Below, piece by piece: positions 49,563 to 61,633 of a stretch of DNA of 64,000 nucleotides. The stretch is from positions 2,852,001-2,916,000 of the forward strand of contig NZ_CP019062.1 of assembly GCF_002951615.1 (NCBI RefSeq), in the 5' to 3' direction. The notes below the pieces were generated by a model that saw only the letters and a program-made list of their open reading frames with translations, ran no database searches and was not told the origin of the DNA. The position numbers were made by a program, and so were the translations under genes. This stretch comes from Rahnella sikkimica (GTDB lineage: Bacteria > Pseudomonadota > Gammaproteobacteria > Enterobacterales > Enterobacteriaceae). Within the stretch, counting starts at the first letter, position 1. Every line of letters starts with the position of its first letter.

Positions 49563-50819
49563 TTAAAACTCTTTTCTCAGCCAGCTGTTGATTCGTTTGA
49601 ACCAGTTGCCCACTGAGGCGCGTTTTTCCACTTCGGCCTCACCGCTCAGGTGAGACTCCTTCCCGTAGTGCAGCAGCCCTACAGCCGTTGAGTAGTAAGG
49701 TTCCTGCGCATAATCTGTCAGCCCTGTGATGTTCAGAGGTTGCCCGATACGCACCTGGGTATGGAATACCCGCTGCGCACAAGCTGCCAGACCATCAATT
49801 TGTGCTGCGCCGCCTGTCAAAACAATACCTGCGGCCAGATGATGTTTTACGCCTTGCTGACGTAACTGCTCCTGCAATTGCAAAATTTCGTCATTCACTA
49901 AATTCAGCAATTCTGTGTAACGAGGCTCGATGACTTCAGCCAGTGTCTGACGTTGCAGACTGCGCGGCGGACGTCCGCCTACGCTCGGCACTTCGACGTT
50001 TTCGTCTTTGCCGACAATCGAACCTAATGCACAACCGTGGCGAACCTTAATAGCTTCGGCATCGGTCGGTGGCGTTCCAAACGCATAAGCGATGTCGCTG
50101 GTGACCACGTTCCCTGCATAAGGGATAACCTTAGTATGACGTAGTGCGCCGCCGGTATAAACCGCGATATCCATGGTTCCACCACCAATATCGACGACAC
50201 AGACCCCTAATTCGCGTTCATCTTCGGTCAGAACCGCATAACTGGCTGCCAGACCGGCAAAAATCAGCTGGTCAACTTTTAAGCCACAGCGTTCAACCGC
50301 CTTCACAATGTTCTTCGCCATATCGTTATGGCAGGTAATCAGGTGAACTTTTGCCTGCATACGCACGCCGGAAAGTCCGACAGGGTTTTTAATCCCTTCC
50401 TGATAATCAATGGCATATTCCTGAGGGATCACATGCAGAACACGATGCTCGTCGCGAACGCGAACCGATTTCGCGGTATGCACTACGTTCTCTACATCTT
50501 CCTGCGTGACTTCCTCTTCTGAAATAGGAACCATCCCTATTTCATTCTGGCAACTGATATGTTTACCGGACAAAGCAAGGTAAACAGAGGAAATCTGGCA
50601 ATCCGCCATCAGTTCAGCCTGATCGATGGCGCGCTGTACGCACTTCACCACCGATTCCAGATCATTCACGCCACCCTTGTCCATGCCACGGGACGGGCAA
50701 CTGCCCACACCGATAATATTGACCATGCCATCGGGCAGAACTTCCCCCACCAATGCGGCGACTTTTGCCGTACCGATTTCCAGCCCAACTACCAGTTTTC
50801 TGTCCGTCGACTTGATCAT
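49563..50819 (-). CDS. ftsA: Cell division protein FtsA
   Basis: Actin-like membrane tether for FtsZ, 418 residues. Phosphate-binding motifs [17 protein letters not shown] and [15 protein letters not shown] are present, together with the C-terminal amphipathic helix [17 protein letters not shown] that binds the membrane. Start ATG overlaps the ftsQ stop by 4 bp. E. coli FtsA is 420 residues. Confidence 0.97.
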   Translation of the reverse strand: MIKSTDRKLVVGLEIGTAKVAALVGEVLPDGMVNIIGVGSCPSRGMDKGGVNDLESVVKCVQRAIDQAELMADCQISSVYLALSGKHISCQNEIGMVPISEEEVTQEDVENVVHTAKSVRVRDEHRVLHVIPQEYAIDYQEGIKNPVGLSGVRMQAKVHLITCHNDMAKNIVKAVERCGLKVDQLIFAGLAASYAVLTEDERELGVCVVDIGGGTMDIAVYTGGALRHTKVIPYAGNVVTSDIAYAFGTPPTDAEAIKVRHGCALGSIVGKDENVEVPSVGGRPPRSLQRQTLAEVIEPRYTELLNLVNDEILQLQEQLRQQGVKHHLAAGIVLTGGAAQIDGLAACAQRVFHTQVRIGQPLNITGLTDYAQEPYYSTAVGLLHYGKESHLSGEAEVEKRASVGNWFKRINSWLRKEF

Positions 50820-51652
50820 TGTTGTTTAGCCTGTGCCTGATTCTGTTGCTGATTACTGTTTTGCTGGTCAATAAACTCCGGAGCCCAACCGACCGACGCA
50901 CCGCTGTCATAACGTAAATCGACATACGTAATGCGTTTTTTATCGGCTTCAGCCTGTTGCTGGAATCGCGGGTAAAGCTCGATAAAACGTTGTAAACGCC
51001 CCATCCGGTCATCTCTTCCCAATTCCAGCCGGACGTCGTTATCCAGAGTTAACTGCCACGAGTGACGCGCACTCATTGCTACTGCCTTCAACGTGAATTT
51101 CCCGGCGGCCAGCGCCTGACTCATCGTTTGAAAGCCCTGCAAAACATCCTGTTCGCTACCTTCCGGACCGTATAGCAGCGGCATTTTCTGTTTGACCACA
51201 CGTTCAGCGGGTATGCTGAATGATTTGCCATCGGCATCAACCATATGCAGATCATTCCAGTGTGCGACCGGCACATACTCCACCAGATGTATCTTCAATT
51301 CATTCGGCCATTGCTTACGGACGCTGACCTGTTTTATCCAGGGTAAACGCTCAATCTGCTGCTGAATGATGTTTACATCCTGCGTCATGAACGTCCCCGG
51401 TGCCCCTAAGGACAAAATCGCCTGACGAATATCATCGTTGGTCGTGTAATGACGCTCTCCCGTAACCACAAGCTGGGACAACGGCAACCGGTTCGCATCC
51501 TGCATCCAGATAATGACGGCCCACGCACTCCATAAAATCGTTCCTGCTACCAGCAGCAGAAACACAATCCCTGCCAGCTGGCCACCATTACTGCGACGGC
51601 CGTTAGTCTCGACCGTCTCACGCTCTCGGGTATTCAGGGCGGCTTGAGACAT
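50816..51652 (-). CDS. ftsQ: Cell division protein FtsQ
   Basis: Bitopic membrane protein linking early and late divisome proteins, 278 residues. A cytosolic tail of about 25 residues, one TM helix ([20 protein letters not shown]) and a periplasmic POTRA domain ([20 protein letters not shown]) and beta domain are visible. A Gln/Asn-rich C-terminal tail ends the protein. One base separates it from ddlB; it overlaps ftsA by 4 bp. Confidence 0.96.
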   Translation of the reverse strand: MSQAALNTRERETVETNGRRSNGGQLAGIVFLLLVAGTILWSAWAVIIWMQDANRLPLSQLVVTGERHYTTNDDIRQAILSLGAPGTFMTQDVNIIQQQIERLPWIKQVSVRKQWPNELKIHLVEYVPVAHWNDLHMVDADGKSFSIPAERVVKQKMPLLYGPEGSEQDVLQGFQTMSQALAAGKFTLKAVAMSARHSWQLTLDNDVRLELGRDDRMGRLQRFIELYPRFQQQAEADKKRITYVDLRYDSGASVGWAPEFIDQQNSNQQQNQAQAKQQ

Positions 51653-51653
51653 A

Positions 51654-52574
51654 TCAGTCAGCCAAAGCCAGAATACGGAAAACGAGTTGAGAGAAGCTCA
51701 GCCCGGAATGTTTCGCCGCCATCGGCACTAAACTGTGGCTGGTCATTCCCGGCGATGTATTCACTTCCAGTAAATTAAAGCTGCCGTCACCGTCCTGCAT
51801 CACATCAACACGGCCCCAGCCACTGCAATCGAGCGCCTGATAAGCCTGCAACGCCAGTGCAGATAACTGTTTTTCCTGTTCCTCGCTCAAACCGCTCGGG
51901 CAGAAATACTGGGTTTCGTCAGACAGATATTTCGCCTGATAGTCATAAAACGTCCCGGCGGGCTGGATGCGGATGGAGGGCATAACCTGATCGCCAACGA
52001 TCGCTACGGTGTATTCCGGGCCACTTAACCATTTTTCAATCAGAACGTTATCGTCATGACGAAAGCCTTCCTGCAGTGCTGGCAGCAACTCTTTTTCGGT
52101 TGTCACTTTGCTCATGCCAACGCTGGAACCTTCGCGGCTTGGTTTGACGATAACCGGCAAGCCTAATTCGGCGATTTTTGCCGCCAGAGCGCCCTGCCCT
52201 GCTGCTTCAATTTGTGAACGATGCAATGCCACGAACGGAGCAACCGGTAAACCCAGCGCCTGCCACACCAGCTTGGTGCGGAATTTATCCATGGTCAGCG
52301 CAGAAGCCATCACGCCACTGCCGGTATACGGCAGGCCGATGTGCTCAAGCAGCCCTTGCAACGTACCGTCTTCACCACCGCGTCCATGCAGCGCGATAAA
52401 GACTTTGCTGAACCCTTCTTCTTTAAGAAGCGCCACGTTAAATGTTTTGGTGTCGATGCCATATGCATCCACACCAGATTCGCGTAAACCTGCCAGCACG
52501 GCAGCGCCGGACTGTAATGACACATCGCGCTCTGCGGAAGTCCCCCCCAACAATACCGCTACTTTCTCAGACAT
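51654..52574 (-). CDS. ddlB: D-alanine--D-alanine ligase B
   Basis: ATP-grasp enzyme making the D-Ala-D-Ala dipeptide of peptidoglycan, 306 residues. N-terminal [14 protein letters not shown], the substrate region [13 protein letters not shown], the omega loop [17 protein letters not shown], and metal ligands in [17 protein letters not shown]. The Tyr of the serine/tyrosine pair (KYLSDETQY) indicates a D-Ala-D-Ala rather than lactate ligase. ATG at 52574 overlaps murC by 8 bp; a GTG four codons earlier is possible. Confidence 0.96.
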   Translation of the reverse strand: MSEKVAVLLGGTSAERDVSLQSGAAVLAGLRESGVDAYGIDTKTFNVALLKEEGFSKVFIALHGRGGEDGTLQGLLEHIGLPYTGSGVMASALTMDKFRTKLVWQALGLPVAPFVALHRSQIEAAGQGALAAKIAELGLPVIVKPSREGSSVGMSKVTTEKELLPALQEGFRHDDNVLIEKWLSGPEYTVAIVGDQVMPSIRIQPAGTFYDYQAKYLSDETQYFCPSGLSEEQEKQLSALALQAYQALDCSGWGRVDVMQDGDGSFNLLEVNTSPGMTSHSLVPMAAKHSGLSFSQLVFRILALAD

Positions 52575-54042
52575 GATGTTCTTCACCTTTTTTCACTGGC
52601 TGCAACTTCTGATCAGCCAATTTACGGGCCACTTTGCCAACATTACCGGCACCCTGTACCAGCACTAAATCGTCGCCTTCGAGGATCTGCGCCAAACTTT
52701 CAGGCACAGCGTCAATATCAGAAACCAGAATAGGATCCAGTTTGCCTCGCGCACGAATGGTGCGGCATAACGAGCGGCTGTCGGCTCCCGGAATTGGCGC
52801 TTCACCGGCCGGGTAGACATCGAGCATGATCAGCACGTCAACCTGAGACAGCACATTCGCGAAGTCGTCATATAAATCGCGGGTACGCGTGTAACGGTGA
52901 GGCTGGAAAATCATGACCAGACGCTTGTCCGCCCAGCCCGCGCGTGCGGCTTTGATTGTCGCATCCACTTCTGTCGGATGATGACCGTAGTCATCAACCA
53001 ACATCGCGCTGCCGGTTTTTCCGTTCACATTTTCCAGCGCGTAATCGCCCAGGAAATCAAAACGACGTCCGGTTCCCTGGAAGCCTTCCAGCGCGCGCAA
53101 GATTGCGTCATCGCAGATACCTTCATCCGTCGCAACAGCAACAGCTGCCGCGGCATTCAGAGCGTTGTGTCGGCCCGGCGCGTTCAGCGTGACGCTGATC
53201 AGCGGCAGATCCTGACGACGTATCGTAAAGTGCCCCTGCGCGCCGACCTGACGATAATTCTCAATAATCACATCCGCATCTTCGCTGAAACCGTAAGTGG
53301 TAATGTGACGGCCTACGCGTGGGATCAGCTCACGGATCACCGGATCATCAAGACACATCACTGCACGTCCGTAAAACGGCAGGTTGTGCAGGAAATTCAC
53401 AAACGTCTGTTTCAGGTTTTCAAAATCGCCCTGGTACGTATCCATATGGTCTGCTTCGATGTTGGTCACAATGGCCACCATCGGTTGCAGATGCAGGAAG
53501 GACGCATCGCTTTCGTCCGCTTCTGCAATCAGGAAACGGCTTGAGCCCAGACGCGCATGCGTTCCCGCTGCTTTAACCAGCCCGCCATTTACGAAAGTCG
53601 GATCCAGCCCGGCTTCTGCGTAAATGCTGGTGACCATCGCCGTGGTCGTGGTTTTACCGTGTGTCCCTGCCACGGCGATGCCGTGACGAAAACGCATCAG
53701 CTCGGCAAGCATTTCCGCGCGACGGATAACCGGAATACGTGCTTCACGGGCGGCAACAATTTCCGGGTTATCGGAAGAGATCGCCGTCGACACCACCACC
53801 ACGCTGGCATCCAGCACATTCTCCGGGCGGTGATTGAAATAAATGGTCGCACCCAGTGCAGTCAGTTGCTGCGTGACCGGATTCGGTGCTAAGTCAGAAC
53901 CGCTAATCTGATAGCCTTCATTGGCCAACACTTCGGCGATACCACCCATGCCGGCACCACCGATGCCAACAAAGTGAATGTGCCGGACACGATGCATCTC
54001 GGGCACGAAGGTACGCAGTTTCGCCAATTGTTGTGTATTCAC
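52567..54042 (-). CDS. murC: UDP-N-acetylmuramate--L-alanine ligase
   Basis: Adds L-Ala to UDP-MurNAc, first amino acid ligase of peptidoglycan precursor synthesis. It has 491 residues when started at the GTG at 54042, equal to E. coli MurC; a second GTG four codons upstream (54054) is in frame. Motifs: [12 protein letters not shown], the P-loop [12 protein letters not shown], and [16 protein letters not shown]. It lies between murG (78 bp) and ddlB (8-bp overlap). Confidence 0.95.
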   Translation of the reverse strand: MNTQQLAKLRTFVPEMHRVRHIHFVGIGGAGMGGIAEVLANEGYQISGSDLAPNPVTQQLTALGATIYFNHRPENVLDASVVVVSTAISSDNPEIVAAREARIPVIRRAEMLAELMRFRHGIAVAGTHGKTTTTAMVTSIYAEAGLDPTFVNGGLVKAAGTHARLGSSRFLIAEADESDASFLHLQPMVAIVTNIEADHMDTYQGDFENLKQTFVNFLHNLPFYGRAVMCLDDPVIRELIPRVGRHITTYGFSEDADVIIENYRQVGAQGHFTIRRQDLPLISVTLNAPGRHNALNAAAAVAVATDEGICDDAILRALEGFQGTGRRFDFLGDYALENVNGKTGSAMLVDDYGHHPTEVDATIKAARAGWADKRLVMIFQPHRYTRTRDLYDDFANVLSQVDVLIMLDVYPAGEAPIPGADSRSLCRTIRARGKLDPILVSDIDAVPESLAQILEGDDLVLVQGAGNVGKVARKLADQKLQPVKKGEEHHV

Positions 54043-54120
54043 GTTTTTATTCACTATTTCAGGTTACTGATTAATCCGTTTCTTACGGCCAGGACCACGC
54101 TGCGCATGGCCCGTTCAATT

Positions 54121-55188
54121 TCATTTTTTGCTGACGGCGACCACTTCTGCGGCCACGCGTTCTGTCGCATCGGGAATAGCGGCTGCACGGGCAGCGACAG
54201 CCATTTCCATCAGATGGGTTCTGTCCCATCCGGCCATCAGATCAGAGACGGCTGCGGCACTAAAATCTTTCTGCTCAATAATCTTTGCGGCACCGGCTTT
54301 TTCCAGCGGCAGTGCATTCCAGTACTGCTGACGATCTTTATGCTGGAACGGCACGAATATCGCCGGTAAACCCGCAGCGGCAATTTCACTGACGGTCAGC
54401 GCACCGGAACGGCAAACCACCACATCGGCCCAGGCATACGCCTGCGCCATGTCGTCAATAAATTCGGTGACTTTATGCTGAGTCTGACCGGCTTTTTGGT
54501 ATGCCTGATTCACGGACTCCAGCGCGCCTTTCCCGACCTGATGCCACAACGTAATTTTATCGCCCATCAGCGCCGCGACTTCCGGCATCGTCTGATTAAG
54601 TACCCGTGCACCCTGACTTCCGCCAATGACCAGCATACGGATAGGCCCTTCGCGCCCGGCAAGGCGGGTTTGCGGTAATTCCAGCGCCAGCACATCCGTG
54701 CGCACCGGGTTACCCACCACGGCCGCATTCGGGAATGCGCCAGGAAACGCCTGTAATACTTTTTTGGCAATGTGCGACAAACCACGATTGGTCATGCCCG
54801 CAATACCATTTTGTTCGTGCAGCACCACCGGAATACCCAGTGACCATGCTGCCAGACCGCCGGGGCCGGAAACGTAACCGCCCATGCCTAAAACCACATC
54901 AGGCTGGAAGCGCTTCATGATGGCTTTCGCCTGGCGCCACGCATGATATATGCGAATGGGGGCAGTGATCTGCGCTTTCAGACCTTTCCCACGTAATCCT
55001 GAGATTTTAATGAAATCAATCTCGATGCCATTTTTCGGCACCAAATCCGCTTCCATTCGATCTGCCGTGCCCAGCCAGCGAACTTCCCAGCCTTGCGCCA
55101 TCAGATGATGCGCCACGGCCAGACCGGGGAAAACATGCCCGCCGGTACCGCCTGCCATCACCATTAAACGCCGGGTATTGCCACTCAT
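54121..55188 (-). CDS. murG: Lipid II synthase MurG
   Basis: Inner-face glycosyltransferase adding GlcNAc to lipid I. It is a 355-residue GT-B protein with glycine loops [18 protein letters not shown] and [17 protein letters not shown], a membrane-association helix region, and the donor-binding [19 protein letters not shown] and [13 protein letters not shown] segments. It overlaps ftsW by 4 bp (ATGA). Confidence 0.97.
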   Translation of the reverse strand: MSGNTRRLMVMAGGTGGHVFPGLAVAHHLMAQGWEVRWLGTADRMEADLVPKNGIEIDFIKISGLRGKGLKAQITAPIRIYHAWRQAKAIMKRFQPDVVLGMGGYVSGPGGLAAWSLGIPVVLHEQNGIAGMTNRGLSHIAKKVLQAFPGAFPNAAVVGNPVRTDVLALELPQTRLAGREGPIRMLVIGGSQGARVLNQTMPEVAALMGDKITLWHQVGKGALESVNQAYQKAGQTQHKVTEFIDDMAQAYAWADVVVCRSGALTVSEIAAAGLPAIFVPFQHKDRQQYWNALPLEKAGAAKIIEQKDFSAAAVSDLMAGWDRTHLMEMAVAARAAAIPDATERVAAEVVAVSKK

Positions 55189-56393
55189 CGGGCGCTCCTT
55201 ACAAACGCCTGGGCTTTTGCCAGACGCGTTTCAAAATCCACTCGCAGCAACAACACAATTGCCGTCGACATAATAATCAGGCTCGAACCACCGTAACTGA
55301 TGAGCGGTAAGGTCAGACCTTTCGTTGGCAACATCCCTGCGGCGGCACCTACGTTAACCAGCGCCTGGAAGCTAAACCACACACCAATGGAGCAGGCTAA
55401 AAAGCCGGAAAACCGCTGATCGAGCTCTAATGCGCGACGCCCGATGGACATGGCGCGAAAAGCGACGAAGAATACCATCAACAACGCCAGAACCACACCG
55501 AAATACCCCAACTCTTCCCCCAAAATGGAGAAGATGAAGTCGGTATGTGCCTCCGGTAAATATTCCAGTTTTTGCACCGAATTTCCGAGCCCTTGTCCCC
55601 AGAATTCACCGCGACCAAACGCCATCAGTGACTGGGTTAACTGGTAACCACTGCCAAACGGATCGGCCCAGGGATTCCAGAACGACGTGACGCGGCGCAT
55701 ACGGTACGGTTCGGCAAGAACCAGCAGCACAACGGCAAAAGCACCGGACCCGATGATGGCCAGGAACTGCCACATCTTTGCCCCCGCCAGGAACAACATC
55801 GCCAGCGTGGTAATAAACAGTACAACGACCGTACCGAGGTCAGGCTGGGCCAGCAGAAGAACGGCCAGAACCACCATCACGCCCATCGGCTTACAGAAAC
55901 CCCAGAAGTTACTCCGGACCTCATCGACCTTTCGCACCAGATAGCTGGCGAGGTAGCAAAACAGTGACAGCTTGGAAAACTCTGCGGGCTGAATACGCAA
56001 TGGCCCCAGTGAAATCCAGCGCGATGCCCCGTTAACCGAGCTCCCCACCACCAGGACGACCAGCAACATCACCACGGAAAGCAGCAGCAGGACGTTACTG
56101 TATTTCTGCCAGACCGCCATCGGCACGCGCAGCGTCACCAGCGACAACCCGAAGGCCAGCGCAAGGTAAATCGCGTCACGCTTCGCAAACAAAAACGGGT
56201 CATCAGCCAGACGCTGACCGATGGGCATCGAAGCCGATGTCACCATCACAAAGCCGATAATCGCCAGCCCAAAGGTCAGCCACAGCAAGGTGCGGTCATA
56301 CAGCACCAGAGTTAATGAGTCGTTTTCTTTCGACCCCATCACCCAGTCGTTAAATTTCCCGACGAGGCCCAGCCCCGGAATACGGATCCGCAT
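55185..56393 (-). CDS. ftsW: SEDS glycosyltransferase FtsW
   Basis: Septal peptidoglycan polymerase of the SEDS family, 402 residues with ten TM segments, working with FtsI. The family motif [13 protein letters not shown] and the catalytic-loop region with Asp in the large periplasmic loop ([19 protein letters not shown]) are present. Its ATG shares one base with the murD stop. Overlaps murG by 4 bp. Confidence 0.97.
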   Translation of the reverse strand: MRIRIPGLGLVGKFNDWVMGSKENDSLTLVLYDRTLLWLTFGLAIIGFVMVTSASMPIGQRLADDPFLFAKRDAIYLALAFGLSLVTLRVPMAVWQKYSNVLLLLSVVMLLVVLVVGSSVNGASRWISLGPLRIQPAEFSKLSLFCYLASYLVRKVDEVRSNFWGFCKPMGVMVVLAVLLLAQPDLGTVVVLFITTLAMLFLAGAKMWQFLAIIGSGAFAVVLLVLAEPYRMRRVTSFWNPWADPFGSGYQLTQSLMAFGRGEFWGQGLGNSVQKLEYLPEAHTDFIFSILGEELGYFGVVLALLMVFFVAFRAMSIGRRALELDQRFSGFLACSIGVWFSFQALVNVGAAAGMLPTKGLTLPLISYGGSSLIIMSTAIVLLLRVDFETRLAKAQAFVRSAR

Positions 56394-57709
56394 TAACCCA
56401 GCTCCTTCGCCAGCGCAGTGAAGACGTCACCACGTTGTTCAAAACTGCGGAACTGATCGAGGCTCGCGCAGGCCGGAGACAGTAAAACCATGTCGCCTGA
56501 CACTACGCGCGTGCTGATGTCACGCATCGCCTGTTCCATCGTTTCAAACAGAGAAGAAACGTCAGGACGTAATTCCGCCAGCTCTGCGCCGTCACGGCCA
56601 AAGCAGTAAATGCGCAGATTATCGCCCTGCAGATATTTCGTCAGCGGCGAGAAATCCGCGGATTTCCCGTCACCGCCCAGCAGAAGATGCAATGTGCCCT
56701 CAACATGCAGGCCGTTGAGTGCCGCTTCGGTGCTGCCGACGTTGGTGGCTTTGGAATCGTTAATCCAACGCACGCCATCGTGTTGCCACGCCACCTGAAA
56801 ACGGTGCGCCAGACCGGTAAAGGTCGTCAGCGCTTTCAGGCCTGAAGCGTGAGGAATGCCCACCGCATCCGCCAGCGCCAGCGCAGCCAGCGCATTGGTA
56901 TAATTGTGGCGGCCCGTCAGCGGCATTTCGTTGGTATTCAGAACCTTCTCGCCACGCACGCGCAGCCAGATATCGTCCTGCTGGCGCGTCAGATGGTAAT
57001 CACCGACGTCCACACCAAAACTCACGCAACGCTTATCAGCGCCACGAACCGGCATTGTCAGCGCGTCATCCGCGTTAACGACGCACAGCGCGGCGTTCTC
57101 ATAAACTTTCAGCTTTGCCGCACGGTACTGCTGCAAACCAAACGGATAGCGATCCATATGATCTTCGGTCACGTTAAGGATCGTCGCGGCCGCTGCACGC
57201 AGGCTGTACGTGGTTTCAAGCTGAAAGCTGGAAAGCTCGAGCACAAACAAATCGTATTCATGATCAAGCATCGTCAGCACCGGCAAACCAATGTTGCCGC
57301 CCACGCCAACGCGCCATCCGGCAGCTTTCGCCATTTCGCCAACCAGCGTCGTCACAGTGCTTTTACCGTTCGAACCGGTGATCGCCACAATCGGCGTTTG
57401 CGTTTCGCGGCAGAACAGCTCGATATCACCGACAATTTCCACACCCGCATCGGCGGCAGCGCTCAGTGCAGGGGTGGCCAGCGCCATACCGGGGCTGGTG
57501 ACAATCAGGTCCGCATCCAGCAGCCAGTCTTCATTGAGCGAACCGAGGTGACGCTCAATGTTATCCGCGAGTTTATCCAGTCCGGGCGGGCTGACGCGGG
57601 TATCAATAACACGCGGCGTCACACCCCGTGCCACAAAGAAATCAACACAGGACAGGCCGGTAAGACCCAGCCCGATGATGACCACTTTTTTACCCTGATA
57701 GTCAGCCAT
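56393..57709 (-). CDS. murD: UDP-MurNAc-L-Ala--D-Glu ligase
   Basis: Adds D-Glu to UDP-MurNAc-L-Ala, 438 residues (E. coli 438). P-loop [12 protein letters not shown], carbamylated-Lys region, and motifs [26 protein letters not shown] and [14 protein letters not shown]. It follows mraY after 2 bp and shares one base with ftsW, so translation is coupled throughout. Confidence 0.97.
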   Translation of the reverse strand: MADYQGKKVVIIGLGLTGLSCVDFFVARGVTPRVIDTRVSPPGLDKLADNIERHLGSLNEDWLLDADLIVTSPGMALATPALSAAADAGVEIVGDIELFCRETQTPIVAITGSNGKSTVTTLVGEMAKAAGWRVGVGGNIGLPVLTMLDHEYDLFVLELSSFQLETTYSLRAAAATILNVTEDHMDRYPFGLQQYRAAKLKVYENAALCVVNADDALTMPVRGADKRCVSFGVDVGDYHLTRQQDDIWLRVRGEKVLNTNEMPLTGRHNYTNALAALALADAVGIPHASGLKALTTFTGLAHRFQVAWQHDGVRWINDSKATNVGSTEAALNGLHVEGTLHLLLGGDGKSADFSPLTKYLQGDNLRIYCFGRDGAELAELRPDVSSLFETMEQAMRDISTRVVSGDMVLLSPACASLDQFRSFEQRGDVFTALAKELG

Positions 57710-57711
57710 AA

Positions 57712-58794
57712 TTACCGCACCTTCAGCGTCGCCAGGCCAATCAGGACCAGCATCAGCGAAATAATCCAGAAGCGCACAATGACGCGCGGTTCCGGCCAGC
57801 CTTTAAGTTCGTAATGGTGGTGGATCGGCGCCATACGGAAAATGCGCTGACCGCGTAACTTAAAGGATCCGACTTGCAGGATGACCGACAGTGTTTCAAC
57901 CACGAACACACCGCCCATAATCACCAGTAAGAATTCCTGACGCAGCAACACGGCGATAGTTCCCAGCGCGCCGCCCAGTGCCAGCGAACCGACATCGCCC
58001 ATGAAGACTTGTGCCGGATAGGTGTTGAACCACAGGAAGCCAAGACCCGCGCCGACAATGGCGGTACACACAATCACCAGTTCGCCCGCGTGGCGGAGGT
58101 AAGGAATGTGCAGGTAGCTGGCAAAATTCATGTTACCGGTCGCCCAGGCCACCAGCGCAAAACCGGCGGCGACGAACACGGTTGGCATAATCGCCAGACC
58201 ATCCAGACCGTCCGTCAGGTTGACTGCGTTACTGGTTCCGACAATCACGAAGTAGCTCAGCAGGATATACAGCAGGCCAAGCTGCGGCATGATGTCTTTA
58301 AAGAACGGAACAACCAGCTCGGTGGCTGGCGTGTCTTTCCCGATGGCGTACATCGTGAAGGCGGCGGCAAGTGCGATAACCGACTGCCAGAAGTATTTCC
58401 AGCGGGCGATCAGACCCTTGGTGTCCTTACGGACAACTTTGCGATAGTCATCGATAAACCCGACAACACCGTAGCCCAGCAGAACAAACAGCACACACCA
58501 GACGTACGGGTTAGACGGATAAGCCCACATCAGGACGGAAATCGTGATGGAAGCCAGAATCATCAGGCCGCCCATCGTTGGCGTCCCGCGTTTGCTGAAA
58601 TGCGATTCCGGGCCGTCGTTGCGGACAACCTGGCCAAAAGACATTTTTTGCAGACGGGCAATCATCCGTGGTCCGATCCACAAAGACAGGAACAAAGCAG
58701 TCAGCAGGCTGACAATGGCGCGAAACGTCAGATACGAAAAGACGTTGAAGCCGGAATAATATTTGACCAAGTGTTCGGCCAGCCAAACTAGCAT
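57712..58794 (-). CDS. mraY: Phospho-MurNAc-pentapeptide transferase MraY
   Basis: Membrane enzyme making lipid I on undecaprenyl phosphate, 360 residues with ten TM segments, same length as E. coli. Mg-binding acidic cluster [15 protein letters not shown] and [10 protein letters not shown], and the uridine-site motif [11 protein letters not shown] are clear, with [11 protein letters not shown] at the C-terminus. Overlaps murF by 7 bp. Confidence 0.98.
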   Translation of the reverse strand: MLVWLAEHLVKYYSGFNVFSYLTFRAIVSLLTALFLSLWIGPRMIARLQKMSFGQVVRNDGPESHFSKRGTPTMGGLMILASITISVLMWAYPSNPYVWCVLFVLLGYGVVGFIDDYRKVVRKDTKGLIARWKYFWQSVIALAAAFTMYAIGKDTPATELVVPFFKDIMPQLGLLYILLSYFVIVGTSNAVNLTDGLDGLAIMPTVFVAAGFALVAWATGNMNFASYLHIPYLRHAGELVIVCTAIVGAGLGFLWFNTYPAQVFMGDVGSLALGGALGTIAVLLRQEFLLVIMGGVFVVETLSVILQVGSFKLRGQRIFRMAPIHHHYELKGWPEPRVIVRFWIISLMLVLIGLATLKVR

Positions 58795-60149
58795 GTTGCA
58801 TTCTCCTGTAACGCGCGTACTACCTGCTCCATTGCGGCACTACGTGAACCTTTAATCAAAACGGTAATTACCGCATGTTCAGACAGTAAGCTCGTTAAAC
58901 GGGCCGTCAGGGCTGCCTTATCCTCTAAATGCTCACCACATCCGCTGGCCTCACTGAGGATGCGACTGTCGTGGCCAATGCTGAATACTTTATCGATACC
59001 TGCTGCACGGATCGCTTCTCCCACCTGACGGTGGCAGCTTTCGCTTTCGGCCCCCAGTTCGGCCATATCACCGACGGCCATGACGCGGTAACCCGGCATT
59101 TCTGACAGCACTTGTGCCGCTGCCGTCATTGAACCGACGTTCGCGTTATAGCTGTCGTCGAGCAGGGTTCTGCCTTCGCTAAGCGCTATCGGGAACAGAC
59201 GTCCTTTGACAGATTGCAGCGTTTTCAGACCAGTGCGTACGTTTTCAAGCGAAGCGCCGACAGACAGCGCCAGCGCAGCGGCTGCCAAAGCGTTGGCAAT
59301 GTTGTGACGCCCCGGTACCGGCAGGGAAACATCAATGCTGCCCTGTGGAGAATGCAGGGTAAAAGCGGTATTCAGCGGGCTGAGGCTGACATCTGTCGCG
59401 CTGAAATCGATGCCTTCAGTTTTCGCAGAGGAGAAATGCCAGACGGTTTTACCGGTCAGCTTGTGCTGCCAGTTCGTCCAGTCATTGCTGTCAGCGTTAA
59501 TGACCGCAATACCGTTTTCAGGCAACCCTTCGAAAATCTCGCCTTTGGCGCGGGCAACGCCGGCCAGAGAACCAAAACCTTCCAGATGCGCCGCAGAGAG
59601 GTTGTTGATCAACGCCGTTTCAGGACGTGCCAGCGCGGTGGTATAGCCGATTTCGCCCGGATGGTTTGCGCCCATCTCAATGACGGCAAAATCATGCTCT
59701 GCGGTCAGGCGAAGTAACGTCAGCGGCACGCCGATGTCGTTATTGAAATTGCCTGCGGTGTACAGCACATTGCCGCACTCACGCAAAATCGCGGCGGTCA
59801 TTTCTTTCACAGACGTCTTGCCGGAAGAACCGGTCAGGCCGACCACGCGGGCAGGAACCTGCTGGCGAACCCAGCCGCCGAGTTGCCCCAGCGCGACGCG
59901 GGTGTCAGCGACCACTAACTGAGGGGCCTCCACCGGTAAGCGCTTACTTACCAGCAACGCCCCTGCACCCGCTTTAACGGCGTCTGCCGCAAAATCGTGT
60001 GCATCGAATTTCTCGCCTTTCAGCGCTACAAACAAACCGCCTGCAGTGATCTGACGGGTATCCGTCGTCACGCTGTCAATTTGCGTATCCGCGCCGATAA
60101 GTTCAGCGTTGAGCACATCGGCCAGAGTTTGCAGAGAAACGCGGATCAT
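58788..60149 (-). CDS. murF: UDP-MurNAc-tripeptide--D-Ala-D-Ala ligase
   Basis: Adds the D-Ala-D-Ala dipeptide to complete UDP-MurNAc-pentapeptide, 453 residues. P-loop [41 protein letters not shown] and [12 protein letters not shown] motifs are present. Its ATG overlaps the murE stop by 4 bp. Confidence 0.97.
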   Translation of the reverse strand: MIRVSLQTLADVLNAELIGADTQIDSVTTDTRQITAGGLFVALKGEKFDAHDFAADAVKAGAGALLVSKRLPVEAPQLVVADTRVALGQLGGWVRQQVPARVVGLTGSSGKTSVKEMTAAILRECGNVLYTAGNFNNDIGVPLTLLRLTAEHDFAVIEMGANHPGEIGYTTALARPETALINNLSAAHLEGFGSLAGVARAKGEIFEGLPENGIAVINADSNDWTNWQHKLTGKTVWHFSSAKTEGIDFSATDVSLSPLNTAFTLHSPQGSIDVSLPVPGRHNIANALAAAALALSVGASLENVRTGLKTLQSVKGRLFPIALSEGRTLLDDSYNANVGSMTAAAQVLSEMPGYRVMAVGDMAELGAESESCHRQVGEAIRAAGIDKVFSIGHDSRILSEASGCGEHLEDKAALTARLTSLLSEHAVITVLIKGSRSAAMEQVVRALQENATC

Positions 60150-61633
60150 GCGATCACCCCCAGCAAACGTGCGACAGTCACGCGGTCGGAGTAATCAAGG
60201 CGCTGATTCCCTACCAGTTGATAATCTTCGTGGCCTTTGCCGGCAATCAGCACGACGTCATCTTCCTTCGCCTGCATGATGGCGCTGGTCACCGCTTCCG
60301 CACGACCGTGAATTTCCTGTGCACGGCCAGCATCCAGCAATCCGGCGAGAATATCTGCCACGATGGCGCGAGGTTCTTCGCTGCGCGGGTTGTCATCGGT
60401 CACGATAACGCGATCGGCGAACTGTTCGGCGATGCCACCCATCAGAGGACGTTTGCCTTTATCGCGATCGCCACCGCAGCCAAACACGCACCAAAGCTGC
60501 CCTTTGCAGTGCAGACGGGCAGCCGCCAGCGCTTTTTCTAACGCATCCGGTGTATGTGCGTAATCGACAACAGCGGTCGGTTTACCCGGTGCGTTGAAGA
60601 CTTCCATGCGCCCGCAAACCGGCTGTAACTGAGAAGCCGTCGCCAGCAATTGTGGCAGCGGGTAATCAAGGGAAAGCAGCGTCGCCAGTCCGACCAGCAG
60701 ATTGCTGACGTTAAACGCGCCCATCAGGCGGCTCTCCAGCTTGCCTTCGCCCCAGCTTGAATCGATATTCACCGTCGCGCCGTTGTCGTGATAATTCACG
60801 CTACGGGCAACCAGCCAGCGGCCTTTCCAGCCCGCCGGGATTTTGTCTTCCATGCTGACCGCAACAGAATCAGGGGTTTTCGCCAGCCAGCGCGCCCCGA
60901 CTTCATCGTCAGCATTGATAATTTTTTGACCGACCGGATGCGAGGAGAAGAGCTGCCATTTGGCGTCTTCGTAGCTCTGCATGTCACCGTGGTAATCCAG
61001 ATGATCGCGGCTCAGGTTGGTAAACGCGGCGGCAGCGAACGGCAGCGCGGCCACACGATGCTGCACCAGCCCGTGGGAAGAGACTTCCATCGCGGCGAAG
61101 GTGGCACCCTGTTTCACTAAATCAGCCAGAATATGCTGAACCTGAACGGCCGAACCGGTGGTGTTTTCCGCCGGAACCACGTTATCCAGCAGACCATTTC
61201 CCACCGTCCCCATCACCGCGCTGGTTTCGCCCAACAACTGGCTCCACTGCGCCAGCAGTTGCGTGGTGGTGGTTTTACCGTTGGTGCCGGTCACGCCAAC
61301 CAGACGCAATGATTTGCCTGGCTGCTGATAAAAACGTCCTGCCAGTTCAGAAAGCAAGACGTTGAGATCCTCAAGATAAATCACCGGCACACCATGCATC
61401 TGGCTAACCGTACCGTGCTCTTGTTCACCTTTTGCTTCGGCCACGACGGCAGCGACGCCCTGGGCAATGGCCTGGGGAATAAAACGACGCCCATCACTGG
61501 TATGGCCTGAGACCGCGACAAACAGATCGCCGGCAGCCGCGATGCGGCTGTCTAAGATCATGTCTTTTAGCGCTACCGCTGGGGCTTCACTCACCCAGGG
61601 CGCTAAGATGTCGCGCAAATTACGATCTGCCAC
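60146..61633 (-). CDS. murE: UDP-MurNAc-L-Ala-D-Glu--meso-DAP ligase
   Basis: Adds meso-diaminopimelate, 495 residues. P-loop [12 protein letters not shown], the carbamylated-Lys region [15 protein letters not shown], and the meso-DAP-specifying motif DNPR in [11 protein letters not shown], confirming the Gram-negative substrate rather than lysine. Starts inside the ftsI end with a 14-bp overlap. Confidence 0.97.
   Translation of the reverse strand: MADRNLRDILAPWVSEAPAVALKDMILDSRIAAAGDLFVAVSGHTSDGRRFIPQAIAQGVAAVVAEAKGEQEHGTVSQMHGVPVIYLEDLNVLLSELAGRFYQQPGKSLRLVGVTGTNGKTTTTQLLAQWSQLLGETSAVMGTVGNGLLDNVVPAENTTGSAVQVQHILADLVKQGATFAAMEVSSHGLVQHRVAALPFAAAAFTNLSRDHLDYHGDMQSYEDAKWQLFSSHPVGQKIINADDEVGARWLAKTPDSVAVSMEDKIPAGWKGRWLVARSVNYHDNGATVNIDSSWGEGKLESRLMGAFNVSNLLVGLATLLSLDYPLPQLLATASQLQPVCGRMEVFNAPGKPTAVVDYAHTPDALEKALAAARLHCKGQLWCVFGCGGDRDKGKRPLMGGIAEQFADRVIVTDDNPRSEEPRAIVADILAGLLDAGRAQEIHGRAEAVTSAIMQAKEDDVVLIAGKGHEDYQLVGNQRLDYSDRVTVARLLGVIA

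Noticed and set aside
48397..49566. 389-codon plus-strand frame opposite ftsZ
   Set aside because: Frame shadow of ftsZ codon bias; no recognisable domain.
58009..58791. 260-codon plus-strand frame inside mraY
   Set aside because: Antisense to mraY, low-complexity Gln/Asn/His content.
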